NCBI RefSeq assembly: GCF_021917145.1
Contig: NC_061071.1
Coordinates: 3,065,953 to 3,129,952 of the forward strand
Direction: 5' to 3'
Source of the DNA: Hypomesus transpacificus
Lineage: Eukaryota > Chordata > Actinopteri > Osmeriformes > Osmeridae
DNA length: 64,000 nucleotides
Each line of letters begins with the position of its first letter. Within the stretch, counting starts at the first letter, position 1. Shown piece by piece: positions 40,344 to 57,403 of the stretch. The notes below the pieces were generated by a model. That model did not search any database, was not told the origin of the DNA, and worked only from the letters and a program-made list of their open reading frames with translations. The position numbers and the translations under genes were made by a program.

Positions 40344-43300
40344 ATGAAGTGCAACAGAGATTTATCAGATGATCTGGACCTAAGCTTCCTCTCCACTGAC
40401 GAGGAGATGGCAATCCGGCAAGTGCTTCAGAGAGATGAGAATCTAAAGAGACAAGAAACTGGGCGCATACGGTAAAATAATTATATTATTTGTCAAGGTG
40501 CAGTTGTGTTGTAATTGTTGAAGGTGGTTTGTTGTTGGATTATGGGGTTTGAAATATATTGCAATGTATGTCAGCCCTTATCCAGTAGTTTCAAAGTGTA
40601 CAATTTCCTTTTCTTGTCAGCTTTTAACTGTTTATTGTTATCAGGCGACTGCGTCTCTCCATCCCTGATCCTAAGACTCTCAAAGTCATGACAGGAGAGT
40701 GGTTTGAAGAACTCAGGACTCGTCGCTATGGGCGGCAGTCTGATGTGACTGAGGTGGTTAGGTCTTCAATGAGGAGAAAGAAGACAACAGGTACCGAATG
40801 CTTCCATAACCCCACTGATAGTACCAAGGCCCTGTCACTCGTATTTTTTACCCAGGAAGTATGGTAGATAGCGAATGTACTGCAGTTATATAATCAATGG
40901 AGGCTCGGGCATTATGGTTTGACTGTATTGTGATCTCTGCAGTACCCAGGGGTAGTCCCTATCGTGACACCAGAAAAACAGACTACAAAGGAGAAGACAC
41001 GAAAACCGACTCTCAAACTAAGACATCTGAGTTGTAAGATACAGTAAAAGATCCCTAAAGGCCATATAATGGTTTAACTTTAGCACGTGTTTCTCATGCT
41101 GCTCTTGATGTGTGAACTTGCTTTCTTTCTTTTGTCACACAACATAGCAAAACACTGAATACTAGTTTTCTAAATCCTGCGTTTCGTGAAGAAAAGGTGT
41201 GTCTTACTGCTTTCTTTTAAAACCTAATCGAAAACCCTCACAATATATCTACAGTACATTCATTGATTCTATTGTTTCATACTAATCAATTCCTCAGGTT
41301 AAGTTGGAACTCTCTGAAGAGGAAAGTGCTGCACATACAGGTGAGTGTAAAGCATTTAATAAACTGACTAGGGATCCATTTATTTCTCTGACCTTTGTAC
41401 TCTGCGTACATAAATAGAACCCAAGTTAACACCTTTGTTTTATACAGACGTCACCACTGTTGACATTCCTGAATGGAAGACCCCACCCTCTCAGAAGGCT
41501 TGTGAGCAAACCAGTAGAAAGGGAATCAGCCCCAACCCTCTTCTATCTACACAGCACCAGGATATAGACTACTTTAGCACTGCAAACCCAGACCATCCAT
41601 CACCAAAACCCAGAACCCTCAAGACTTCCTCCTTCCCTGTAGAGGAAGTAGCCCATAAGTCTCAGTCCACTCTCACCACAGAGTCTGATCCCAGCCCTCC
41701 ACCCCAACCAGGACCAGAACCACAGGATGACATCACATATCTGGAGTCCACCCGCAAATTGGTCCTGCCCCCAGATATAAAGGATGACCCAGAGCAGAAA
41801 AGCCCCACCGTGTCTGTGGACCCAAACACATGGACACAGCCTGTGGTCGAGGACCACTTCATAGAAGTCAACAAAACAGACAAGAGCCCTGAAAAGACTC
41901 CTACAGTGGTAACATTGCCCAGCGACAGCATACAGGGTAGGTCAGAGCATAGATTTGGTGCTACAATGGGAGAGAGAGTTACTACTGAGAGTCCATCTGG
42001 TGGTGACACAGAGAACAGGTCGGAGGAGATACCAAATGCAGGAACAGGTGTTGAATGTGCTGACCACAGCAAGTCTTTGGAGGGTGCTATGCAGGCTGGT
42101 CAACCTCACCTTGAAGAGGTTCCATTTGAGCCTTACAAAATGAAGAATGTTTCAAAGAAGCCAAATAAAGACCCCAAACCAGAAGAGGCTCAGAGCCACA
42201 GTGAACCATCGTTCAGATCTCTGAAGTCAACCTTTGAATATAACCCCTTCTGTACAACAGAGGTACCTGTATCTGTAGAAGGCCCCCAACAGTTGCCCCA
42301 AGAGGAAGCCCAGGTTTCTGTGAAACCGAACACATGGAAACAGCCGGAAGTGGATGGAGACTTTATACAGGTCAACTTGGCAGATGAGGGGCAGACCCGT
42401 GAAAAGACTCCTAAAGGTGTAACATCACCCAGCGACAATACACAAGGTATGTCAGAGGAGCATAGATTTGATGTGGAGTGTTCAAAGCTCCAGTTTGTCC
42501 CGACTCCATCTGTTGGGACGTGGGAGCGAAGCAGCCGGATTAGGCCTCAGTCAAAACAGGAGAATTTCACAATAGGAGAGACAGTTACTGCTAAGAGTCC
42601 ACCTGGTGGTGACATGGAGAACAGGTCAGAGGAGAGGCTAGATTCAAGAAGTGATGATGAATGTTCCGACCATAGTCTGACCAAGTCGTCTTCTAGAACC
42701 CCACCTTTAGAGGGCGGTAAGCAGGCAGGTCCTCCTCTCCTCAAAGAAGTTCCATCTAAGCCTTACATATTCAAGCAAGCTAAGCCTGCTTCAAGGAAAG
42801 GTAAAGAAATCCAAGAACCCGAACCAACAGAAATTAAGAGTCACAGTGACCTATCGTTCAGACCTCTCCAGTCAACCCCTGGATCTAACCCTTTTTCAAC
42901 AGCAGGGATACCTATATCAGTAGGAAGCACTCAACAGTCACCCCAGGATAAATCACAAAGCATAAAACCAGTGGGCAAATCAGTTGACACGGATAATTCC
43001 CTTGATATAAGAGAGGCCATATCTGAGATTAAAATATTGTCCTCATCTGAAAATCCTTCTCTTGTTGTTGCTTCTATAAATGACAAGGTTGAATTATCCA
43101 TCACCCCAGCAGAAAACAGAAGCATGGACAAAGATGAGGTTATCAGCAATTTAAGCAAGGATCTTTACCCTGACACTAAGGTGGCTGGTGGTGAAACTCA
43201 TCACACAGAAAAGGATCAAAGTAGATTTACAGGCCAGACTCATGAAAAAAACCCTAAGGAGGTAACATTAACCAGTGACATTTCACAAGGTGTGTCAGAG

Positions 43301-46300
43301 GAGCATGTATTTGTTGATAACAATCCAGAGTTCCAGTTTTTGCCGACTCCCTCTATTGGGATGTGGGAGGGGAGCAGCCGAATTAAGCCTCAGTCAAAAC
43401 AGGGGAATTTCACAATAGGAGAGACAGTTTCAACTAAGATTCAATTTTTTGGTGACACGCAGACCAGGTCAGTGGAGAAAGTAAATGCTGGAGGGGATGT
43501 TGTACATTCTGTTCGTACTAAGCCGTCTTCTAGAACCCCACCAGTAGAGGGTGGTAAGCAGGCAGATCAACCCCACCTCAAAGAGGTTCCATCTGAGCCT
43601 TACATTCTTAAGCCACCCAAACCAGAAGAGGCTCAGAGCCACAGTGAACTGTCCTTCAGCCTGCTTCAGTCAACACCTGGCTATAACCCATTCTCTACAA
43701 CAGATAAACCTATGTCTGTAAGAAGCCCCCAACAGTCAGACAGACAGAAATCACAAAGCATAAAACCAATGGACCAGCCATTTCTCACAGATGATTCCCA
43801 TGCCATAGAGGAAGTTAAATATAAGATGACAACATTGTCGTCACCTGAAAATTCTCCTGTTGTTCTTGTTGCTTCTGTAAATGAAGAGGTTGAATTAGCC
43901 ATCACACCAGCAGAAAACAGTGACATGGAAAATGATGAGGCTGTCAACAATATGAACAAGGATATTTACCCTGACACTGAGGTGGTTGAGGACAAGAGTC
44001 AAGACACAGAAAAGGATCAAAGAGTATTTTCAGAACTCTCTGATGTGCGAAAGTTGGAGCATGTTCAGGTCCCTGTAAAGGTGGACAGAGAAGAGTCTAC
44101 AGAATCACAGAGTGAAGCAATAGTTAAAGCACCAATAGCAGTAAATGTAAAAGAGATGGAAAGGCCTAAAGAAGAAGCCACATCAGAAACCGAAATGTTT
44201 TTAATTGCAGATTCTGCCATCACCAAGTCATCAAAAGTCCCTGCTGAGGTTCCCAGACAACAAGCCAATCAGGAAGCTGGGAAGTATCCCATCCCCACCA
44301 TACTGCTCAATTCATCTCAGTCTCCAATAACAGAGGAAGTTAAAGGTAGGCAAGGTCACCCCTAGTTATTTGTAAATGTTGCGAGTCAGTGAGATTGTCA
44401 CAGCTTTCATTCATTGACCTACGCTTGAGCAGATGCAAGGCCATTGTAACCCTTATTACACAGATATTATTTAATACTCAAAGCTTTGCAATGTTAAGGA
44501 TTTGGATAACATTTGGGACATATAAACATTCACATTCTCCCTCAACACAGGTTTAGGACATCGGAGAAAAGTTCTGGAAGTTTCTTCCGTGAGTGGCTCA
44601 TCACTGGGAAGCTTGAAGGTTAGACATCCATATGCACAAAAACATACACATTTCCCCTTTTCCAATCAGGACACTTGCAGGCAATGAAACAAGTAACCCA
44701 TTAACCGCTCACTGTGTTCCTGCTGTGTTCCCCTCAGGATGAGACTGTGGACTCAGACGACGACCACACCTCAGTTTCTAGCCAAGGCTCAGACTTCTCT
44801 GACAGACAAGGGTATGGCAGTACCTTGTCCTTATCACACTCCGGGGTAAGGTCATCTTGTATTTGAAAACGTTTTTGTCTATCAGGTGTTGAAGATTTGT
44901 ATTCATAAAGACAGGTTGTATAGACGTGATGGCTTTTTTGACTGTGCTCTCTGCCCTTCAGCGCACTGGCAGTATGCTAAGTGTGTACAGCGATGCCGGG
45001 GATTTTGGGAATGTGACAGTCCAGGGGGCTGTGGAGTTTGCCATGAGGTACAACAAGGAAGGGGAGTTTATTGTCACTGTGGAACAATGTCTGGATCTGG
45101 CATTCGCTAATGCCCGCAAACAACGGACAGACCCGTAAGCTTGATACATAAAAACATACATGCACATCAAATATATGAGCTATTTTTCCCATACACAAAT
45201 AAACCCAACCTCTAGCTACACAAATGTGTGCACACACTCAGAGGCCTTTACAAGTTGTATGTTGTGTGTGTGTGTATTATGTGTCCAATATTCAGATACG
45301 TAAAGACCTACCTCCACCCTGACAAATCGCACAGCAGCAAGAAGAAGACCTCAATCAAAAAACGAACTACCAACCCAGTCTATGGTGGAGAAACGCTCAA
45401 AGTAGGCTCATTGCTGACACAAAAACACGGAACGGTATTTGCCCTATAGGAACAGATCAAAACAATTCTACATTTATCTTGTGTTCCTCAGTATAAGATG
45501 AAGATGGAGGAGCTGAAAGACAGGACCCTCAACCTGTCTGTCTGGCACAACGATTCCCGAGGTAGAAATGTGTTTCTGGGTCAGGTGGAGATCAACCTTA
45601 AGACGTGGGACTGGGGCCACGAGGCCCTCACCTGGTACAACCTGCAACACAAGGTACCGTACACACCAACTGTTCTTTCTTAAGAGTGAAAGGGGAAATA
45701 CAAAGAGGACCCCCTCACCTTGATGGTCATAAGACAACATTACTGCTCAGTGATGTAAGGATGAAAGGGCTTCCCTCTTGAAATCAAGATCCATGTTCAA
45801 ATATTGTGATAAAAAGGATCACCAATGTTGTTTGTTGTAGAACTCTGAGGGTCAAGAGGTCACTGAAAACCATGGACTGTTGACAGTTGCTCTGAAATAC
45901 CTTCCACCTGGATCAGCAGGTAGGGCTGGTCATCTGTTAAGGACTAGTGCAATAAATATATATACATATATACCCAGACAGGGTGAAAGTGATAAATGTC
46001 CTTTTCAACAATTTACTAAATATAAATGCAGTTTACGGTTTAGTCATTTAAATATAAATATATTTAAATATATATATATTTCACTGCACAAAGCTCTGGC
46101 TAGTCATGCTGATCCTGTCCCTCAGGCATTGCCAGGCCGGACTCAGGGGAGATCCACGTGTGGCTGAAGGAGGCCAGGGAGTTGCGGAAGCTCAAGGCTC
46201 AGGGTGTGGATTCCTTTGTCAAGTGGTGAGTGAGGGAGAGACAGATATTCAGGGCTAAACATTGCCTCAGTAGAGTAAGAACTCAAACCTTTGTGCCACT

Positions 46301-46890
46301 ACTTTCATTGGTGACGTCTGTTTGCCTTGGTCCATTCAACACATACACCGTCTCCGTAGTTACATGCTGCCAGACACAAGCAAGAAGAGCCGGCAGAAGA
46401 CCCGCGTGATAAAGAAGAGTCAGGAGCCGGTGTATAACCACGCCATGGTGTACGATGGCTTCCATGACGACGAGGTCAGAGAGGCATGCTGCGAGCTGAC
46501 TGTCTGGGATAAGAACAAACTGTCCAATCAGTTCCTGGGAGGGGTCAGACTTAGCTTGGGCACAGGTAAGCTAGTGAACTGATCAGCACTAATTAGTTGA
46601 TGTTCCAATTCTGAGTCATAAAAACCCAAGTGTGTACTGTGAGCTTTTGATCTAGCTCAATGCTAGTTTCTGACTTGCAAGGCATTATGCAGTTGTAATG
46701 AATGGTTCCTGCATGTCTTTAGTAACACATTGTGACTACAGGGCAAAGCTATGGCAAAAAAGTGGACTGGATGGACTCATGGGACCAAGAGATTGGGCTG
46801 TGGGAGAAGATGCTAGCCAGTCCAACCAGCTGGGTGGAGGGAGAGCTGCCCCTTCGCTCCGCTATGACTCCAAGGAAAAAGCGCCTTTAG
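40344..46890 (+). CDS. sytl1: synaptotagmin-like protein 1 with an expanded linker
   Basis: Slp proteins are Rab27 effectors that tether secretory vesicles to the plasma membrane. Exons: 40344-40471, 40645-40790, 40943-41033, 41148-41196, 41298-41340, 41448-44345, 44551-44618, 44738-44845, 44962-45134, 45296-45401, 45492-45653, 45841-45919, 46126-46225, 46360-46565, 46742-46890; total 4,506 nt, 1,501 residues, in frame. The N-terminal Rab27-binding Slp homology domain ([11 protein letters not shown]...VLQRD; TGEWFEE; SSMRRKK) covers about residues 10-90. The C2A domain is about 1185-1310 and C2B about 1345-1480. C2 details ([27 protein letters not shown], ending [14 protein letters not shown]) fit SYTL1 better than SYTL2. 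The unusual part is the 2,898-nt sixth exon: roughly 966 residues of acidic, Ser/Pro/Thr-rich repeated sequence. Human SYTL1, about 560 residues in all, has a short linker. An AATAAA lies at 46,907. Confidence 0.88.
41890..44040 (+). repeat. sytl1: diverged tandem modules within the giant sytl1 exon
   Basis: Three copies of a protein module. Landmarks recur in order: EKTP...SD..QG.SE (41,892; 42,400; 43,242), then FxPTPSxGxWExSSRI (present in the last two copies, at 42,494 and 43,337), [13 protein letters not shown], SSRTPPxEGGKQA, EVPSxPY, QSHSxxSF and L.ST.xYNPF.T. The DNA phase between the two best copies (CAGTTT at 42,491 and 43,334) is 843 nt, or 281 codons. The first copy is shorter and more diverged. 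The SSRI segments and repeated NPF tripeptides (potential EH-domain ligands) are conserved between copies. Confidence 0.85.
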
Positions 46891-50941
<4,051 letters not shown>

Positions 50942-51255
50942 TGTCAAAATGGCTGAAGGTGGAAAGAGACAGAAGAACTTCTGGCTTTATAATGAAGGAC
51001 CGGGAAGCCTCAACTGAGCGTGCGCGAAACGTCAGGGGGCTATACGGAGCAGGCGCACTTATCAATGGCGCTGTTGGCATTCCTCTTGACTGTACATCTT
51101 GTACATTAAATGTTCAACAGTTAACAACGCTCACCCAGACACAATACTTTAGAAGTGCGTTTGTATAACATGTGTCAGAGAAATTATAAGAAACTCCCAT
51201 AGCTCTAACATAAAACTCAAGGTCAAACTGACATAACTAAGAGAAAATAGTTGAA
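50942..51255 (-). promoter_or_regulatory. atp5f1b: atp5f1b 5' leader and promoter region
   Basis: GC-richer sequence with CpGs (for example GCGCGAAACGTC read on plus near 51,021-51,031) directly upstream of the start codon, consistent with a housekeeping promoter. The transcription start was not determined. Confidence 0.45.
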
Positions 51256-51260
51256 TTATT

Positions 51261-52858
<1,598 letters not shown>

Positions 52859-52859
52859 A

Positions 52860-53630
52860 CAGTGCCCTCCAAAAGTATTGGAACAGTGAGGCAAATTCCT
52901 TTATTTTTGCTGTAGACTGAAAACATTTGGGCTTGACATCAAATAATGAACGTGAGACCAGAGATCAACGTTTCAGCTTTTATTTCCAGGTATTTACATC
53001 AGGATCTGATGCACAACTAAGAAAATATCACATTTTGTTTGAATCCACCCATTTGTCATGTGATCAAAAGTATTGGAACAGATATACTTAAAACATATTT
53101 AAGTGAATAAGACTTAATATTTAGTTGCAAATCCTTTGCTTTCAATAACTGCAGCAAGTCTGTGACCCATTGACGTCACCAAACTTTTGCATTCTTCCTT
53201 TTTGATGCTTTCCCAGGCTTTCACTGCAGCCTCTTTCAGTTGTTGTTTGTTTTGTGGGGTTCCTCCCTTCAGTCTCCTCTTAAGCAGGTAAAATGCATGC
53301 TCTATAGGGTTTAAGTCTGGAGATTGACTTGGCCAGTCTAATACCTTCCATTTCTTGCCCCTGATGAACTCCTTTGTTGTTTTGGCAGTGTGTTTTGGGT
53401 CGTTATCTTGCTGCATGATGAAGGCTCTGCCAATCAGTTTGGTTGCATCTTTCCTTAAATTGGCAGACAAAATGTTTCTGTAGACTTCCGAGTTCATTTT
53501 GCTGCTGCCATCATGTGTTACATCCTCAATGAAGATTAATGAGCCCGTCCCAGAAGAAGCCATGCAAGCCTAAGCCATGACATTACCTCCACCGTGTTTC
53601 ACAGATGAGCTTGTGTGTTTGGGTTTCCTA
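52860..53630 (-). mobile_element. 5'-truncated Tc1/mariner transposon with half a transposase
   Basis: The plus-strand left edge CAGTGCCCTCCAAAAGTATT is a Tc1-type terminal inverted repeat. The motif AAAAGTATTGGAACAG recurs about 195 bp inward (about 52,871 and 53,066), the IR/DR arrangement. On the minus strand 53,563-53,114 encodes about 149 residues of the transposase C-terminal half, with catalytic Asp in QQDNDPKHTAK and Glu in SPDLNPIEH. The DNA-binding N-terminus and the other terminal repeat are missing, and similarity stops near 53,630. A non-autonomous relic. Confidence 0.9.
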
Positions 53631-54317
53631 AACATATCAGTGTTCAGTACCTTACAGTACATCAAAATGTGTCCAAAAGATAAATCCCTAAAAGACAGAT
53701 TCTCACCTTGTTTTATTTGGTTCACCGTGAAAGAGGGCGGAAGCTGCGCCAGATTTAAACAGGTCCATTTCTCAGGGCGGCATTCTTGAATGGCAGCTCA
53801 CCCCTGATTGCTTTCTGCCTCTAGGTTCAGAACACAGTGGGCCATAAAAACATGCAGTGTCACCCTTGGAGCATAGCAACAGGGTTTCCTCTTAGAACTG
53901 TTAGATACCATGGGCTTAACTGGGTTGTGGGTTCATCTATTTAAAAGCTGGAGCTTTGGTGAAAGGAGTCAAGGCAAGAAATGGTAAAAAGAGCGAAAAT
54001 AAATGAATCTTAAGATCATGTTACCTGTCACCCTGATCCCAAGCAAAACAAGCATGTCCTTCTACAGACTTAATGTCTTCTATAAAAGCAGATACAAAAT
54101 TTAAATATCAAAGTAGTTGAAATTGATCTGTGTGGTGTCAGATTGCCAGCATGAACTTCTAAAGTTACCTTTTTATCACACTTTGGCTGCAGGGAATGCA
54201 CTCTTACAGTAGAAACTGGCTTCCCTGCACCTCAGACTTTACCTTCAAACAAGTGAATTATGGCACAGTTCTCCAGAGGGGAAGACCTTTGTGTGTGTGT
54301 GTGTGTGATAGAGAAAT

Positions 54318-54364
<47 letters not shown>

Positions 54365-54956
54365 GAGAGAAGGCAAGCTCTCCATGGGGTTTATACAATA
54401 TGTAAAACAATTCTAAAATGTGTATGTGTGTGTGTATAAAGGAACATGTCCAAATGCTTATATTGAATTGTCTGTGTATGTTAGTGCATGTGTAGGTTTA
54501 CGTATGTATTGTAAGTGTGTGGGTTTTTTCTCTTCTCATCTTGATGGGTGTTGGGTGTATGTGAGTGTGCACACATCCTGTCCTGCATCTCCTCTCTTGC
54601 CATCTCTTTGACAGATTCCTGCTGAACCTAACCTGATGGTTTGCTCTTTGTCCTGGGGGTTACTTTGTAAGTGTGTGACACTGTTCATTTTTCTTTACCT
54701 CTCTGGGTTCTCACAACTGTTGGCCTTTTCTCCTCTCTCCTCTCATTATTGGAAACAAACATCGCTATCGTCATTCATATACGTTTTAATCTGTAAACCA
54801 ATAATTTTCCTATCTGCCCTTAGAACATGTTTGAGTAAGTAAACAGGTGTGTGTGTGTGTGTGTGTGGGGGGGGGGGGGGGGTTGTGTGTGTGTGGGGTA
54901 TATGAGTGTGTGTGGGGGGGGGGGGGGGTTGTGTGGGGGGGTCAAATTGTACCAGG
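53631..54956. other. intergenic with simple repeats, no gene seen
   Basis: It contains a TG plus GA repeat (54,291-54,362), TG-rich sequence (54,420-54,580) and two TG/poly-G runs (54,849-54,882 and 54,905-54,947). No coding sequence was recognised. Confidence 0.55.
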
Positions 54957-57331
54957 TCACTGGTAAGACTTGTTGTTCTTCTTCTTAAAGACGTTGCACA
55001 GGCCTTTCCTGACAGAGCGTTTGGTAGATTTGTCCTGGAGCTGGGAGCCCGTCTCTGACTGGGACCCAGGTGGACACACCATTTTGGGGGACACAGCTGG
55101 ACACAGGAGGTCAGAGTTTAGATGAGCTTTTGTTTGTGTGTAAGTGAATGTCTATGCAAAGACTGTGTAGTTATTAGACACTGTCCAGGGGCCAGTTGCA
55201 TAAACCTAGTTTAAGACTAGGATTAGCCTTAGGCTGTCTTAAATTGCCAGGTTAGATTAGTCTAACTAAGCCTGTCTGTTGCATAAATAGTAAGACTGAC
55301 TTAATTTGCCAACTATCTGTTAGTAGGATCTTAGGATAATTTATTACGAAAGGAGTTCAGTGTGTTAGGCCTATTTGTAACTGCAGAAAACGTTGACTTG
55401 GTTCTGCTTTTCCGCAGAATAAAATGGAATTGTATTAAACGAGTGAGTAGATGACAACATAACTCACTTTGTTGATGCTAGCGCCAGTCAGTCAGTCTTA
55501 CGTTAGTCACTGATAGTAAAGCTTTATGCAACAGGTAAATTGAAGTGTCTATGGCAAATCGGACTTAAAGTTACATTGAAGTCTAAGACTAGGTCTATTT
55601 TTATGCAACTGGCCCCAGTATCTATACCAGTGGATTTACGGATGAAGTCCTTGTGTGAAGACGTCTGTGTGATCTCAGGTTGGCCATCCTTAGTTTTCCT
55701 GGATTTCTACATTACAGAAATCAAACCAGTTGGGCAGCAGTACTAAATATGCTCTAACTCATTTAAAGACGGTTTCAAACAATACAACTGGCAAATAACA
55801 AAACAACCTTTATGTAGGAAGATTAAAAAAAATAATATTTAGAGTGAAACATAAATCTGGGTGTTAATAACTACATTCTGTTTTTACCTTGAAACCGAAA
55901 TGCTTGGAAAACTTATTTTTCCATTTCTTCTTCTCCTTCTCAGAGAGCGCCCTCACTTCCTGTTCCACTGTGGAGGACTGACAGAGGGCCATACCATGGT
56001 TACCGTGGTGATCAATCAGCACCGTGTCTGAAAAGCTCCTCTCCCCAGCCTGGGTTTGAAGCTGCAGCAGCTTGTCGTATTCAGTCATGAGGGTGTTCAA
56101 CTGGTCCACGAGGTTTATGGACAAGTCCCTGAGCATGGCTGCGTCGTGCCTGGGATTTGAGGAGGCTAGCAGATGATGGTCTGACTTCACACTGAGTGAG
56201 TCTACCACCTGACTTATGGTCTCACTGCTTCCATCTACAGACTTCTCCGGAAGGTCATCGTCTCCCGTGTCGATAGTTGTGCGTCTGATGATCGGACAAC
56301 TGTTGTAAATGACTTTGTCGTCGATTGTGGTACCGGGCAGTGCGACCTGTTCAATCTCAAAGGAATTTGACCTTTCGGCAGGAGAGGATGAGAAGTGGAC
56401 TTTGCGAGTTGCTGAATTCACTACGTGAAGTGTCTGAGGTGGTCGTTCCTCCGTGCAGCTCTCCAGAGAGGCAGTAACGGAGGCTCTCTCGCTTCCCTCC
56501 GAAATCTCTCCTTTCATTCCCTCTTTTCCTTCCGTCTCTTCTTCACTGGAAATGAAAACAACATCTTTTCTCTGGGAACACTGAACTCCACACATAAGAC
56601 AGGCATGACACAAGGCTTTTCAGCAACACTGAAAACAAACGTGAAGTCATCCTGTCCATTAAATGTTAATTCTACCACAAACTCTTCAAAGAACACATTC
56701 TTTCTGTCCCGTGTCTTACTTCCCTCCTTACTTATAAGCGAACACTATATGAGTTCATCATTATTCCTCCTGACTGTAAACAGTTTTCCCCTATCTTTCG
56801 TCCCTTTCCCTTCTTCCTGCTCACATCTTCACAAGTCTCTCTGACCCTCTCCTCGTCTCCTCATCCATGGCCCTGATGCGCTCAGTGTCTTCCTCAACAC
56901 GTCTACAAAGGGCCTTGTATTCTGGAGAGACCTGTCGCAGTAGCCCGCGTAGTCCACATTGGATGGCCTTCATGCCCTGTGACTTGTGACAGTCAGGCAT
57001 AGCAGAGCACTTCTACAAGACAGGAACACATTGTAGATCTGAGATATCAAGACTCTACAATTGTTTAGTCAACCAGAGGTGGGTGGCTACCTCTATGATT
57101 TATGACAAAAATCTATCTTTTACGTGGTGAGTAAGGGGTTTGAAAATGCCTTTGAGGAAACCAAATCCAAATGAGCTCCCAAGACTCTAACAAACCACAA
57201 CTTTGGAGAAAAACACTCACTACTACTATGCACGGGCAGTCAGACTGTTGGACAGTGTTTTGTACTACGAGTTTCTCTTCCAATACGTTCTGTCTCGAAG
57301 CCCTGTGGTGGTCCTGCTTGTTCAACAGCCT

Positions 57332-57403
<72 letters not shown>

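Noticed and set aside
55059-55096. Longer arl13a terminal exon starting after the AG at 55,097
   Set aside because: Splicing the sixth exon to this acceptor shifts out of the basic C-terminal frame. In-phase CAG acceptors a few codons downstream keep it.
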